A stretch of 32,590 nt of DNA. It comes from Planctomycetota bacterium. GTDB lineage: Bacteria; Planctomycetota; JAJSAM01; JAJVHW01. The DNA lies in contig JAJRVY010000358.1 of NCBI GenBank assembly GCA_024277065.1, positions 1 to 32,590 on the forward strand. Reading direction: 5' to 3'. Position numbers and translations under genes: made by a program. Position 1 is the stretch's first letter; each line of letters opens with the position of its first letter. Below the pieces are notes generated by a model. The model was not told the origin of the DNA, made no database searches, and saw only the letters and a program-made list of their open reading frames with translations. Positions 1 to 8,067 of this stretch are shown piece by piece.

Positions 1-60
1 CGCCGTTCCCGCCACGACGACCAACGCCAGCCCGAATCCCAGTGTCCAATTCCGTCGCAT
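1..60 (-). CDS. Secreted protein, N-terminal fragment cut by the window edge
   Basis: Only the first 20 codons are in the window. They read MRRNWTLGFGLALVVVAGTA, which has the two arginines followed by a hydrophobic stretch expected of a Sec signal peptide. A strong ribosome binding site (GGAGG, five bases before the ATG) supports this start. The rest of the gene lies beyond the left edge, so function cannot be judged. A longer minus-strand frame runs through this region in another phase, so the call rests on the binding site and the signal peptide. Confidence 0.55.
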   Translation of the reverse strand, partial: MRRNWTLGFGLALVVVAGTA

Positions 61-441
61 CTGCACCTCCGTTGTATTGCCCGGCTCGCTGCCGGCGCAG
101 CTCATCCAACTCACCGGGATCACGGAGCATGAAGGGGGGGGGCATCTTGAGAATCTTCTTCGGCGCCGCGTGCGGTGGAGTGTGCCTCTCAGTCCCCCGG
201 ATGCCACGGATGGTCCTCTCGATCGTCGTGCTGTCGAACTCGAGCGGACCGCCCTACACGTGCGTACGTCGGCACGGTGTCCCAGAATCGAGGGCGTCGC
301 TGAGCTGCCTCGGATCACGCTCGAGTGGGTCGCGTGAGGCGTTGCTTCCGGGTTCCGTCCCATGTGGACAGCTCGGTCGTGCGCTGTCGTCTGAGTGAAT
401 GCAGTGGCGACGTGGTGGCAAGGAAGAGCACTACGGCATTC
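61..441. other. Non-coding stretch, no supported gene
   Basis: No reading frame here has a convincing start, ribosome binding site or family match. A run of nine G lies at 134-142. One minus-strand frame stays open from about 257 leftward with protein-like composition, but has no start signal and overlaps the better-supported start at 60. The stretch probably carries the promoter for the leftward partial gene and the 3' end of the leftward regulator gene. Confidence 0.4.
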
Positions 442-1092
442 TCAGTCGCGCCGCTGGCGGCGGGAGGAGCGACGTCGCCGAATCTCGGCGCGTTCGAGCA
501 GGCTTCTGGCCAAGCGTTCGACGATCACAAGGTCGTCGGTCTCGAGGTACTCGATGAGGCGGGCGACGTGCTGGCGAAGATCTTGGCCGTCGTAGTCGCT
601 GACCTCGTCGCGGGCGACGTCCCAGGCGCTGTCCCGTGCAGCGTCGGAGCTCCCTTCGGGCTCCCGAGGGCGGTGGCGCTCACGGGGTCGTTCTGACGGG
701 GGAGTCGTTTCCGAGCGCAGCGCGGAGTAGCGAGCGTCTCTCTCAGACGTGGCGGACCCGGCCATCGCGCCGGGGGGCGGAGGTCGAGGGCGGGACTTGC
801 ACGGCCACGGGGAGCAGACCGTGTCGTCGTCGGTCGTGCTCCCGTCGCGAAGCTGTTCGCCCCAGCCGATGAGCTGCGAGGGGGACATGCCCAAGGCGCG
901 GGCGATCTCGAACAGGCGGCCGCTCGCGACGCGTTTGCCGGACGTGCCACGTTCGATCTCGGCTAGGTAGGAGTACGAGATGCCGGTCAGGTCGCTCAGC
1001 TCGCGCAGCGTCAGACCGCGCTCGGCGCGGCGTGCGCGGATGGCGCGGCCGATGGCCTCACCCAGGTCGGCGGGGGGGGAGGAGTCTGTCAT
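442..1092 (-). CDS. XRE-family (HTH_3) transcriptional regulator
   Basis: A 216-residue protein with an N-terminal helix-turn-helix of the Cro/C1 (XRE) type at residues 20-76. The core has the usual order: a recognition segment (LRELSDLTGISYSYLAEIERG), a glycine-lysine turn, then a helix ending in GMSPSQLIG. The middle (about 85-155) is low-complexity, rich in proline, arginine and serine. The C-terminus holds one predicted amphipathic helix (DLRQHVARLIEYLETDDL, about 169-186) that could mediate dimerisation. No strong ribosome binding site precedes the ATG. Codons 5-8 lie in a run of eight C, so slippage would change the frame. There is no obvious target gene next to it. Its neighbours are dead gene remnants, which fits an accessory or former mobile region. 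The DNA-binding role is secure; the regulon is unknown. Confidence 0.8.
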   Translation of the reverse strand: MTDSSPPADLGEAIGRAIRARRAERGLTLRELSDLTGISYSYLAEIERGTSGKRVASGRLFEIARALGMSPSQLIGWGEQLRDGSTTDDDTVCSPWPCKSRPRPPPPGAMAGSATSERDARYSALRSETTPPSERPRERHRPREPEGSSDAARDSAWDVARDEVSDYDGQDLRQHVARLIEYLETDDLVIVERLARSLLERAEIRRRRSSRRQRRD

Positions 1093-1229
1093 GGTCGAGC
1101 GTGACGGCGCACGATGTGTGCCAATCTTGATATTCGTGCGCTGCTAGCGTACCTTGTGCTCTGCGATGTCGCAAGCCGGGAAGTTATCATGCCGAATTGT
1201 GTTTTCTCGTCAGAGCGTGGCCGCCGATG

Positions 1230-1481
1230 CCATCGTCGCAGCGCGGAGCGGCGCGCTGTACGCGGTGCGCTCGCAGGACGGCTTCGCGGCTGACGGTTCT
1301 GCAGAGGCGGCGTCGGTGTTCCTGTCCGAGGTCCGCGACGCGCGAGGAGTCCCCGGCGCTCGGGCTGGGATGCCGGGCGCGCATCGAGAGCGACGGGGTG
1401 ACCGGTGCGCTGCTCGAGCACGAGGGCGCTCTCGTGCACTGCGTGGCGTTTCGTGTGCAGGACGAGCCCGAACCGGCGTGA
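1230..1481 (+). pseudogene. Remnant of a DUF6569/ARPP-1-like protein, C-terminal part, frameshifted
   Basis: Two plus-strand frames join near 1340 to give a continuous protein-like tail. The first frame contributes a stretch ending in SAEAASVFLSEVRDAR. The second continues with ESPALGLGCRARIESDGVTG and then ALLEHEGALVHCVAF before a stop at 1481. From memory, the pattern of a helix, a GLG.. strand, a 'V.GA.L...G.LVH..AF' strand pair and a terminus resembles the C-terminus of the ARPP-1 (DUF6569) family. No start or upstream domain could be assembled. It is read as a decayed fragment; the family name is tentative. Confidence 0.4.
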
Positions 1482-1699
1482 CCGGATGCGTGAGGACCGG
1501 ACGCATGTGCGCAGTCGATTGGGATGGTGACAGTGAGCGAGAGCCGCGACTCACCGCTAGGAGGATCGGCCGGCCCCTGCGCCCGCGCGTGGACTCCTAC
1601 GTCTCTGAGAAGGTGTGGACGAGAGAAACGCGCCGCAGTCCCGCTCGTCCGTGGAGACCGCCGGATGGCGCCCCGAGGCGTTCGTGCACTGCACGCACC

Positions 1700-2485
1700 G
1701 CCTGGGCGAGACCATGGAACCGGATCCCAGCGAGAGCCGGGCGGTCATCGCCGGGCGGCAGCAGGAGTTCACGTTCCTGGTGGCGTCGCTGCCGGGATGA
1801 TGCCTACGCCAGGGCCTACCCGGTGGAGCGCCTCGAGTGCCGGCCGGATGCGATCGTTGCCGCGGTCTGCTGCTTCGGGGGGCTCACCAAGCGACTCGTG
1901 CTCGACAATACGTCGCTCGCCGAGCGCGACGGATTGCGCGGCATCGAGCGCATTGACGAACAAGATCTTCGAGGCACTCTGCGGCGCGCTTGCGGTCGTG
2001 GCGGACTTCGGTGCACCGCGCAGCGGCAACGAGAACGATTCGTTCGAGCGCGGCGTGCAGTACGTTCGCGGACTTTGCTTCCGGCCCCTGCTCCAAGTCG
2101 CCAGTCTCGAAGAGTTCGGTCGCTTCGTGATGGAGCCACTCACCGCCGATCTCGATCATCGCCGACTGCCCGACGGGCGCACGGCCCGGGAGGTCCTTGA
2201 CGCCGAGCGCGAGGCGCTGCGACCGCTGCCCGCTCACGTTTCCGCGACGTGTTGCGTTCGCCCCGTCGTCGCTGACAAGTACGCCCACGTGCGCGTGGAC
2301 CACGTCGTCTCCTCGGTGCCGAGCGAGTTCGCGCGCTGCACGCTGCTTGCCAAGTTCTTCCGCGACCGCGTGGAGGTGGTCGATGGCGAGCGCGTCGTCA
2401 CTCGCTACGAGCGCTCCTTCGTGCGCAGAGCGCACATGCTCGACACGACCACGCCCGGATCGGCGTCGCGCTGGCCCGGGTTCGC
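1700..2485 (+). pseudogene. istA: Degraded IS21-family transposase (IstA-like), frameshifted
   Basis: An IstA-type DDE integrase can be read across three frames. The pieces are SRAVIAGRQQEFTFLVASLPG-like (frame ending at 1800), then YARAYPVERLECRPD.. FFGG-equivalent CCFGGLTKRLVLDNTS (to about 1950), then KIFEALCGALAVV, a GNENDSFERGVQYVR block and the characteristic VASLEEF...LPDGRTAREVL..ERE.LRPLP C-terminal region (to 2485). These correspond to the DDE core, including the YDN-like LDN and the GHEKGGVE-like GNENDSFE motifs, and to the C-terminal beta domain. At least two frameshifts make it non-functional. No IstB helper gene or terminal inverted repeats were found. It marks past insertion activity in this left region. 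Confidence 0.8.
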
Positions 2486-2503
2486 CTTTTCTCACGGCCG
2501 GTG

Positions 2504-2525
2504 AGGACCGCAGTCCCCTGGTCCT
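2504..2525. terminator. Weak stem-loop between convergent units
   Basis: AGGACC at 2504-2509 pairs with GGTCCT at 2520-2525 around a ten-base loop. It sits between the end of the IS21 remnant and the stop of the leftward secreted-protein gene. No T-run follows on either strand, so a terminator role is only a possibility. Confidence 0.2.
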
Positions 2526-2549
2526 TGTAACTCTCGCCTCTCAGTGTCA

Positions 2550-3884
2550 CTACTCGAGGCCGGCGAGGACGCCACCGAGGGCGTTGATCTGATCTTCAAG
2601 TCCTTCGCCAGTGGTCGCGGCCTTGCGGGCCGCGAGTAGCATGTTCACGACTGCGACGGCGTTCGGGTTCTTGGCGTCGGCGGCTGCCTCGAGCGTCGTG
2701 TACGTGCCGTCCCCTGTGCGGACGATCTGCGCTTGGCGCAGGATGAAGTCCTCGTCGGCGAACAGGAATCCACTCACCATCAGTTCCACCGGGTCTTCGG
2801 CGAGGGCTGATCCCGCGAACTCGGGGCGGCGACGGACGACTTCGGCAGCCAGCATCTCGTTCAGGCTGACGCGCCGACCATCGTAGTCAACCTGCAAGTT
2901 GTCTCCCATGTAGATCAGCCCCTTCTTCGCCGCGGCGTTCGGCAGCGACTTGATCGTGTGCGCTGCACGGACGATTGCGGAAAGCTCGGAGACGACGTCC
3001 TCGGAAGCCGGGTTCCCGGTGGTCATCTTGATCTGCTCGGAGAGACTCTGCAAGCGCTGAGCCGCCGGGCGCTCGCCCTCTATCGCCAGCCGCGCAACTT
3101 CGTTGACAGCTTCCTTGCCAATGCGCGTGCGCCCTTCGGCCAACTGTTGCCGAACGGCGTCGGCGTTGTCGGCGTCCATCTGAGAGAGATAGTGTTCGAT
3201 GACGCGTGTGCGCTGGAGTTGGCGCTCCGCGCGACGGCGGCGGATGCGCTCCGCCTGAGCGACGGTACGCTCCGGGCCGCGGCGCCTCGGCGCGTCGGCC
3301 CGTGGTTCGCGCGGTGAGTTGCGTGTGTTCTCGTTCTTGCGTCGTGGTGTTCCTGCGACATCCTGGCGAGCGTTGCGTTCACGTTGACGCCGCTCCTTGT
3401 CGGCGGTCTCTCGCTCGGCGCGCCGGCGCTCGGCTCTGACGGCCGCCTTCTGCTCCTGCTGCTTGCGGCGGGTGCGCTCACGCCGCCGTTGCTCACTCTC
3501 GGTCCGTTCGCGGGCGAGGCGTGCGCGCGGTCGCTGCTGCTTCTCGGCGGCCTCTCGTTCGGCGCGCCGACGCTGGCGCCTGGCCTTCGCGGCGGCGTCT
3601 TCTTCCTGCTGTCTACGGCGGGCGCGCTCGCGCTGGCGCTGCGCCTTCTCGGCCTGTTCGCGCGCGGCCTCCTCCTCGGCCTCCTGCTTTCGCCGCCGCT
3701 CCTCGCGCTCACGCTGACGGCGACGCTGCTCCGCATTGTCTCCGTTGCGGGTCTTGTTGCGCTTCTTCTTCATCCGGTGGTGCGCGTTCGAGGTGCTGGC
3801 CTGGGCGTGCGACAGGACTGCCGGCTGGAACAGAGTTGCCAGAACCACCATCGCAATCGCCTTGGTCATGATCGCCTTGCTCAT
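2550..3884 (-). CDS. Secreted arginine/glutamate-rich helical protein with C-terminal globular domain
   Basis: A 444-residue protein of unknown function. It begins with a Sec signal peptide (residues 1-29, hydrophobic core MVVLATLFQPAVL, then AQA). The next 200 residues (about 38-240) are almost entirely arginine, glutamate, glutamine and alanine, as in a long charged single helix or coiled coil. The C-terminal 200 residues look globular. The start is supported by GGAGGAGA just upstream of the ATG. Residues 334-404 resemble a block in the next gene upstream (start 5172). Both have an aspartate-glycine turn, VSL plus a methionine-containing helix, then GS.LA(E/D)DP, an acidic D-x-D stretch and a (T/S)LE.AA helix. 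This suggests tandem paralogues. The very basic charged helix could bind nucleic acid, polyanionic glycans or cell-wall polymer, but nothing in the sequence decides this. Confidence 0.75.
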   Translation of the reverse strand: MSKAIMTKAIAMVVLATLFQPAVLSHAQASTSNAHHRMKKKRNKTRNGDNAEQRRRQREREERRRKQEAEEEAAREQAEKAQRQRERARRRQQEEDAAAKARRQRRRAEREAAEKQQRPRARLARERTESEQRRRERTRRKQQEQKAAVRAERRRAERETADKERRQRERNARQDVAGTPRRKNENTRNSPREPRADAPRRRGPERTVAQAERIRRRRAERQLQRTRVIEHYLSQMDADNADAVRQQLAEGRTRIGKEAVNEVARLAIEGERPAAQRLQSLSEQIKMTTGNPASEDVVSELSAIVRAAHTIKSLPNAAAKKGLIYMGDNLQVDYDGRRVSLNEMLAAEVVRRRPEFAGSALAEDPVELMVSGFLFADEDFILRQAQIVRTGDGTYTTLEAAADAKNPNAVAVVNMLLAARKAATTGEGLEDQINALGGVLAGLE

Positions 3885-4020
3885 CGTCTCCTCCGCATCG
3901 TCGCACCGGGCGGACTGCTACCAGTGCGTGTACGCATCGAACGTGTCGTTGCAGCACCATGAGATGTGCGTTCCAGGCGGTCACGCGGCCTGACCATCGA
4001 GGAGTGTCGGCGGGCCCACA

Positions 4021-5172
4021 TCAGTCGCCCGCACGGCGTGTCGGGCGACGCCGCGCCCGTCGTCGAGAACGGTGTCCTGATTCCTCACGGGCGACGACTG
4101 TGATGCGCCGCCGCTTGGACATCCGACCCAGCACGAACGGTGGAGACGCTGCTAGGAGTGCGAGGATCGCGAGTGCTGCGTTCTCGGCATCGTCGCCGTC
4201 CATGTTGGTCTCGCGCCGGAGCAGCCCCTGGATGCCTCGGTACGCGCTGTCTGCGAGCACGAGTCCCTCGGTGTCCGCGAGTGGTGCTACGCGAACAGAT
4301 GTCGCGTTGGCTGTGCGCGACGGAGTGGAAGCGAGAGCCTCCTCCAACTCCGAGACGGCCACCCGCGCGGCGCTCGCGTCTCCAGAGGAGTACGCGATGC
4401 GGCAGTTCTCGGTCGCGCGACGGACGCGTGCGACGTGCGCCCTGGGCACCGAGACCCTCATCGCCGCCTGCTCGAGCGAGATCCACTCTCCGCTCGCGGG
4501 ATCCTGGATGATGCGAAGCGTGTCGAGTGAGTCCGAGTCCATCATGAGGAGGAGCCCGGTTCGCAGCGGGTCGTCAGCCAGGTCGCTCCCGTTCAACGCG
4601 TCGCCGCCCATGTCGCTCAGCATCGAGCGCATGTAGTTGTCGAGACTGACAACGTCCCCTGTGTCGGGGTCGTAGATCGGGATGAGCTTGATGCCCTCGA
4701 CGGCCAGTTCCTGGGCGATGGGCGTGGCGCGATCGACGAACGCTTTGCGCTTGGCCGGCTGCGCGATGGTCTCGATGCAGCGCTCTGCGGCCCGTGCGGA
4801 TGCCGTACCGGCACGCGACGCCGCAGCTCGGGCTCTCGTGATCGCCTCGTGGGCCCGCTCCCGCGTCTCGCGACCGCGTTCCTGGACGCGCTCGATCGTG
4901 CTCCCGATCTGGGAACGGGCCTCCTGGGCTCGGTCTCGGACGAGTTCCGCGCTCCGACCGACTCGTGACCGCGCTTCAGATGCGCGCTCCCGTATGGCGG
5001 CCGCGCTGTCCCTCGCGCGCTGCTTCAGGCGGCGGAACAGGCCGTCACCGGCGTGCGCCGGTGTGGCCACGACGCATGTGCCCAAGCACGTGACCAGCAG
5101 CGTGACCACGAAGCGCCTCGGTCCGGCGCCGTGTGTCCCAGCGCTGTAGTTCGCAGTCGAAGTCGGTCGCAT
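4021..5172 (-). CDS. Secreted amphipathic-repeat protein, paralogue of the neighbouring secreted gene
   Basis: A 383-residue protein of unknown function. I chose the ATG at 5172 over an in-frame ATG at 5283. It has a GGGAAGGA ribosome site and is followed at once by a signal peptide (about residues 1-42, ending THGAGPRRF..TPAHAG). Residues 45-125 form tandem repeats of about 18 residues, roughly R(E/D)RA.EARS.(V/I)G.(S/T).E.V, typical of a long amphipathic helix. Residues 167-238 match the C-terminal block of the downstream gene: D..TGDVVSL, GSDLADDP, DSDSLD, ISLEQAA. Near the end a hydrophobic segment (NAALAILALLAASPPFVLG) is followed by a strongly basic tail, which could be a membrane anchor with a positive-inside flank. 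It lies 136 bases upstream of its paralogue in the same direction and may be cotranscribed with it. Confidence 0.7.
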   Translation of the reverse strand: MRPTSTANYSAGTHGAGPRRFVVTLLVTCLGTCVVATPAHAGDGLFRRLKQRARDSAAAIRERASEARSRVGRSAELVRDRAQEARSQIGSTIERVQERGRETRERAHEAITRARAAASRAGTASARAAERCIETIAQPAKRKAFVDRATPIAQELAVEGIKLIPIYDPDTGDVVSLDNYMRSMLSDMGGDALNGSDLADDPLRTGLLLMMDSDSLDTLRIIQDPASGEWISLEQAAMRVSVPRAHVARVRRATENCRIAYSSGDASAARVAVSELEEALASTPSRTANATSVRVAPLADTEGLVLADSAYRGIQGLLRRETNMDGDDAENAALAILALLAASPPFVLGRMSKRRRITVVAREESGHRSRRRARRRPTRRAGD

Positions 5173-5541
5173 CTCTCGTCCTTCCCGGCAGCACTGACCC
5201 GGCCACCCTCTGATGACGTACACCGTGAGCTGGGTGCGATTGGGGGGGGGAGATGGTTTCCGAAGTCCGTGCGGCCCGAGCATGACAAGAGAGGTGGCTC
5301 GGGGCGGACCCGGGCCGCGGCACGACGGTTCGATGGGCCGGACTGCTGCGTGAGCGCTCGCCGTTCTGCCACCGACGCCCGGAGCCGGTCCCTTCGCTGA
5401 CGAGGTTGGTGGGCAGTTTGGCGTACGGGAGAGCCTTCTTGGGGGAGTCTGCGCGGCGGCCGACGTGGCCGCGGACGACCTACGCCGGGCCGCAGCGGGC
5501 CGCGATGGTGTCGCGTAGGACGGCGCCTGCGAAGGGCACCA
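5173..5541. other. Non-coding stretch with a G9 run
   Basis: No gene is supported in this 369-base gap between two leftward genes. It contains a run of nine G at 5242-5250, about 70 bases upstream of the start at 5172. In a shifted frame directly after the stop at 5542, a short protein-like run (NGTVMVPFAGAVLRDTIAAR) could be the lost continuation of the small secreted peptide if that gene is frameshifted. Confidence 0.35.
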
Positions 5542-5688
5542 TCACGGTGCCGTTTGCGGCTGAATGTCGACTTGGACATCTCTGGACATCAACTTCTTGT
5601 CCTTGGAGCCATCCGCCGCGACGCCGGACGCGGCGAGCAGCGCGACCGCGATCGTCGATGTAACGGACATGAATGATGATGTGCGCAT
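5542..5688 (-). CDS. Small secreted peptide (48 residues), possibly truncated
   Basis: The ATG at 5688 has a clear ribosome binding site (GGGAGG, six bases before). The first 25 residues form a signal peptide with the core STIAVALLAASGVAA. The mature part is only about 23 residues, polar and charged (DGSKDKKLMSRDVQVDIQPQ). The stop is at 5542-5544. A +1-type shift near 5550 would extend it through NGTVMVPFAGAVLRDTIAAR, so the short form may be a frameshifted remnant rather than a natural peptide. No family is recognised. Confidence 0.5.
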   Translation of the reverse strand: MRTSSFMSVTSTIAVALLAASGVAADGSKDKKLMSRDVQVDIQPQTAP

Positions 5689-5801
5689 GTTGCGCCTCCC
5701 GGACCGCGTCCCCGATCGTCCCAGGGGGCGGCGGTGTCCCCGGTGGCCTCGCGGCGCGCCTCGGTGTCATCGTCCGCGCCCCTGCGCACCGGTCAGCCTC
5801 C

Positions 5802-5839
5802 TCGAGCCTGTTAGTTGCGCTCGAGCCTGTTAGTTGCGG
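5802..5839. repeat. Tandem 19-bp repeat, two copies, downstream of the secreted-protein gene
   Basis: TCGAGCCTGTTAGTTGCGC at 5802-5820 is repeated at 5821-5839 with only the last base changed. It lies 11-48 bases past the stop of the leftward gene ending at 5850. In the sense of that gene each copy contains CAACTAAC followed by GGCTCGA. A CAACTAAC followed by CCTCGA also occurs just after the stop of the flavoenzyme gene near 26707. Confidence 0.85.
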
Positions 5840-5849
5840 CCGTCCCTGG

Positions 5850-7970
5850 TTACTCGAGGGGGCCCTTGACGGCGGCCTCGACGGTCTTACGGATCGCGTC
5901 CGGGAGCCACTTCTGCGCGAGGACGGCGGCCTGCAGGTCGTCCGGGGCGATGCCGAGGCCGCGGGCGGCTTCGTCGAGCCACGCGTAGAGCGGCTTGGCG
6001 GCGCCCTTGGAGTGGACGAGGCTGCAGGCGGCGACGAGGACGGGGAGGGCGTCCGCGGGGCTCTTGCCGATCGCCGTGTCGGCGTGCGCGGGCAGGCTCG
6101 CGACGTAGGACTTCGCGAACTCGGTGACGAGGCGCGCGCCGTCCGTGTCGGCGGCGCCGCGGGCGATGAGCGTCTGCAGCGGCGTGGGGATCGTGAGCCG
6201 CGAGCGCAGCGTCTTCTTCGCGTACAGCTCGCGCTCCGGGGCGCGGCGCAGCGAGGCCACCCAGAGGCACAGGAGCACGCGCTCCAAGGCGTCGGACAGG
6301 GGGCCCTGCGGCGTCGCCTTCACGAGCTTGGCCCAGCCGCGCTGGTCCACGAGCCGCGCGCCGTCGCCGTCGAGCAGCACCGTCCCGGCCGCCGCGATGG
6401 CGTGGCGCGTCGCGGCATCGCGGTCGCCCGCCGTGGCCTTGACCTTGGCGCGGCGGAAGGCGGAGGTGGACGAGAAGTAGCGCCCGGTCAGCTCTTCCGG
6501 GACGACGCGTGCGACGGGCTCGCGCAGCAGGCGGTAGCTGGGATCGCCGAAGTACGCGAGTTTCCACGGGCCGGACATGTTGAAGCGCACGAGCTGCTCC
6601 ACGCCGCCGACCTTCATCTTGCGCGCGCCCACGAGCCCCGGGGAGAGGAGCTGGCGCATGGCCGCGCCGAGTGGGATGCCCTTGGCCACGCGCTCGGCCA
6701 GGACGCTCGGGGAGATGAACGCCTGCAGGTACGGCTCGGCGTGGCTGCCGAAGTAGACGTAGGCGCCGCCCGCCATCCAGCGGCCGGCGATCGTGTCGGT
6801 GTTGAAGGGCTGCCCGGCGGAGCCCGAGTGCGTGTAGTGGACGACGGCCGGGATGGTGTCGGGGACGTCGAAGTGCGTGGCCTTGCCCCCCGACATGGAC
6901 CAGCTCGTCGCGCCGCCCGAGGAGTTGACGTAGACGAAGCCGAAGCGGTTGCCGGCGGGCCACTCGAGCTCGCGCCAGCGGTCCAGCGTGGCGTCCGGGT
7001 GGCGCACGGTCTCGGTGGGGAAGAAGTCCTGGAAGGTCTCGAGCGCGGGCAGCGGATCGAAGACCCCGAAGACCTTGTTCTTTGGGTCGTAGCGGCTCCA
7101 GAGCAGGCCGCTCTGCGGCTGCAGGAACAGCGCGCCCATCGTCATGTAGACCGAGCGCGCGTCGCCTCCCGTCAGGCGCCCCACCCAGCCCCAGCGGCGG
7201 CCGCCGTCGTGGCGCGCGATGGCGTCGTCCACCGTGTAGCGCCCCTGGTGCACGCCGGGCGAACTGGGCGTGTAGGCGAACGGCAGGTCGGCGGCGACGG
7301 TCACGAAGTCGAGGTCGTCGAGCTTCAGCTCGAAGTCGATGCCGAGGTCGGTCAGCTCCTTGGTCAGGCGCACGCGCAACTCGTCCATGCGCTCGCTCTT
7401 GATCCCCTGGTCGCGGCCCTCCGCGGTCTCGAACACCAGTGGGAGCTGGAGCCGGCCGGCGGCCAGCGCGATGCCGCCGAGGAGATCCGGCGCCCCCGCG
7501 GACAGCAGGACGACGCCGTTCGGCGTGCGCCCTCGCGCCGTGAGCACCGCGAGGAACTCGGCGGCGCTCACGGGGGCCTTCTCGGGCGCGACGCCCCAGG
7601 CCGCGGCCACCGTGCGCAGACCCGCGGCCAGTTCGTCGGCGCCGGGGGCGGGAGACTTCGCGGCGTAGCCGGCGATGAGCACGCTCTGCGGCGTGAACGC
7701 GGCGACGAACTTCGGCGTGATGTCCGAGTCCCAGAGCAGCACGGGCCAGTAGCTCTTCTCGTCCCACTTGGCGATCTCGGTCAGGAAGGACCCGCGGTCG
7801 AAGCAGACGACGACGCGGTCCACGACCGTGCGGCCGGTGTCCAGGCGCGCGGTCCAGGCGGCCACCTCCTCGGCGTCGGCGAAGGCGTCGCCGCCGGCGC
7901 GGGCCGGGTGCGGGGCGGTGAACGCGGCCGCGGCGAAGGCGGCGGCAAGGACCAGAGCCGGGTGTCGCAT
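5850..7970 (-). CDS. Secreted protein with weak clan-CD (C25/caspase-like) peptidase features
   Basis: A 706-residue secreted protein. The ATG at 7970 was preferred to an in-frame ATG at 8081. It has AGGAG upstream and starts a signal peptide (MRHPALVLAAAFAAAAFTA..ARAG, residues 1-26). The body is globular without membrane segments. Around residues 355-440 there is HYTHSGSAG, then a GGAYVYFGS strand, a PYLQAF segment and a later GDPSYRLL motif. This order recalls the end of C25-type peptidase domains, where a 'GA...G....P....F' block and GDP(S/T) occur. No convincing catalytic Cys-His pair is visible, so it may be a non-catalytic relative or something else. It is divergent from the catabolic operon, sharing a 243-base intergenic region. 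Whether they are co-regulated is unknown. Confidence 0.7.
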   Translation of the reverse strand: MRHPALVLAAAFAAAAFTAPHPARAGGDAFADAEEVAAWTARLDTGRTVVDRVVVCFDRGSFLTEIAKWDEKSYWPVLLWDSDITPKFVAAFTPQSVLIAGYAAKSPAPGADELAAGLRTVAAAWGVAPEKAPVSAAEFLAVLTARGRTPNGVVLLSAGAPDLLGGIALAAGRLQLPLVFETAEGRDQGIKSERMDELRVRLTKELTDLGIDFELKLDDLDFVTVAADLPFAYTPSSPGVHQGRYTVDDAIARHDGGRRWGWVGRLTGGDARSVYMTMGALFLQPQSGLLWSRYDPKNKVFGVFDPLPALETFQDFFPTETVRHPDATLDRWRELEWPAGNRFGFVYVNSSGGATSWSMSGGKATHFDVPDTIPAVVHYTHSGSAGQPFNTDTIAGRWMAGGAYVYFGSHAEPYLQAFISPSVLAERVAKGIPLGAAMRQLLSPGLVGARKMKVGGVEQLVRFNMSGPWKLAYFGDPSYRLLREPVARVVPEELTGRYFSSTSAFRRAKVKATAGDRDAATRHAIAAAGTVLLDGDGARLVDQRGWAKLVKATPQGPLSDALERVLLCLWVASLRRAPERELYAKKTLRSRLTIPTPLQTLIARGAADTDGARLVTEFAKSYVASLPAHADTAIGKSPADALPVLVAACSLVHSKGAAKPLYAWLDEAARGLGIAPDDLQAAVLAQKWLPDAIRKTVEAAVKGPLE

Positions 7971-8067
7971 CGATCGGAGCTCCTCTGCTGCGTGGGGCGT
8001 GTGGACGAGTATGCACCCACGACTCGGTGCGGGCAGTGTTTGGCGTGCGCTCGGCCCATCGTGGAAC

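Noticed and set aside
1-257. Minus-strand frame with protein-like residues (FDSTTIERTIRGIRGTER, PFMLRDPGELDELRRQRAG)
   Set aside because: It has no start signal and runs over the well-supported ribosome site and signal peptide at 60. I could not tie it to any family.
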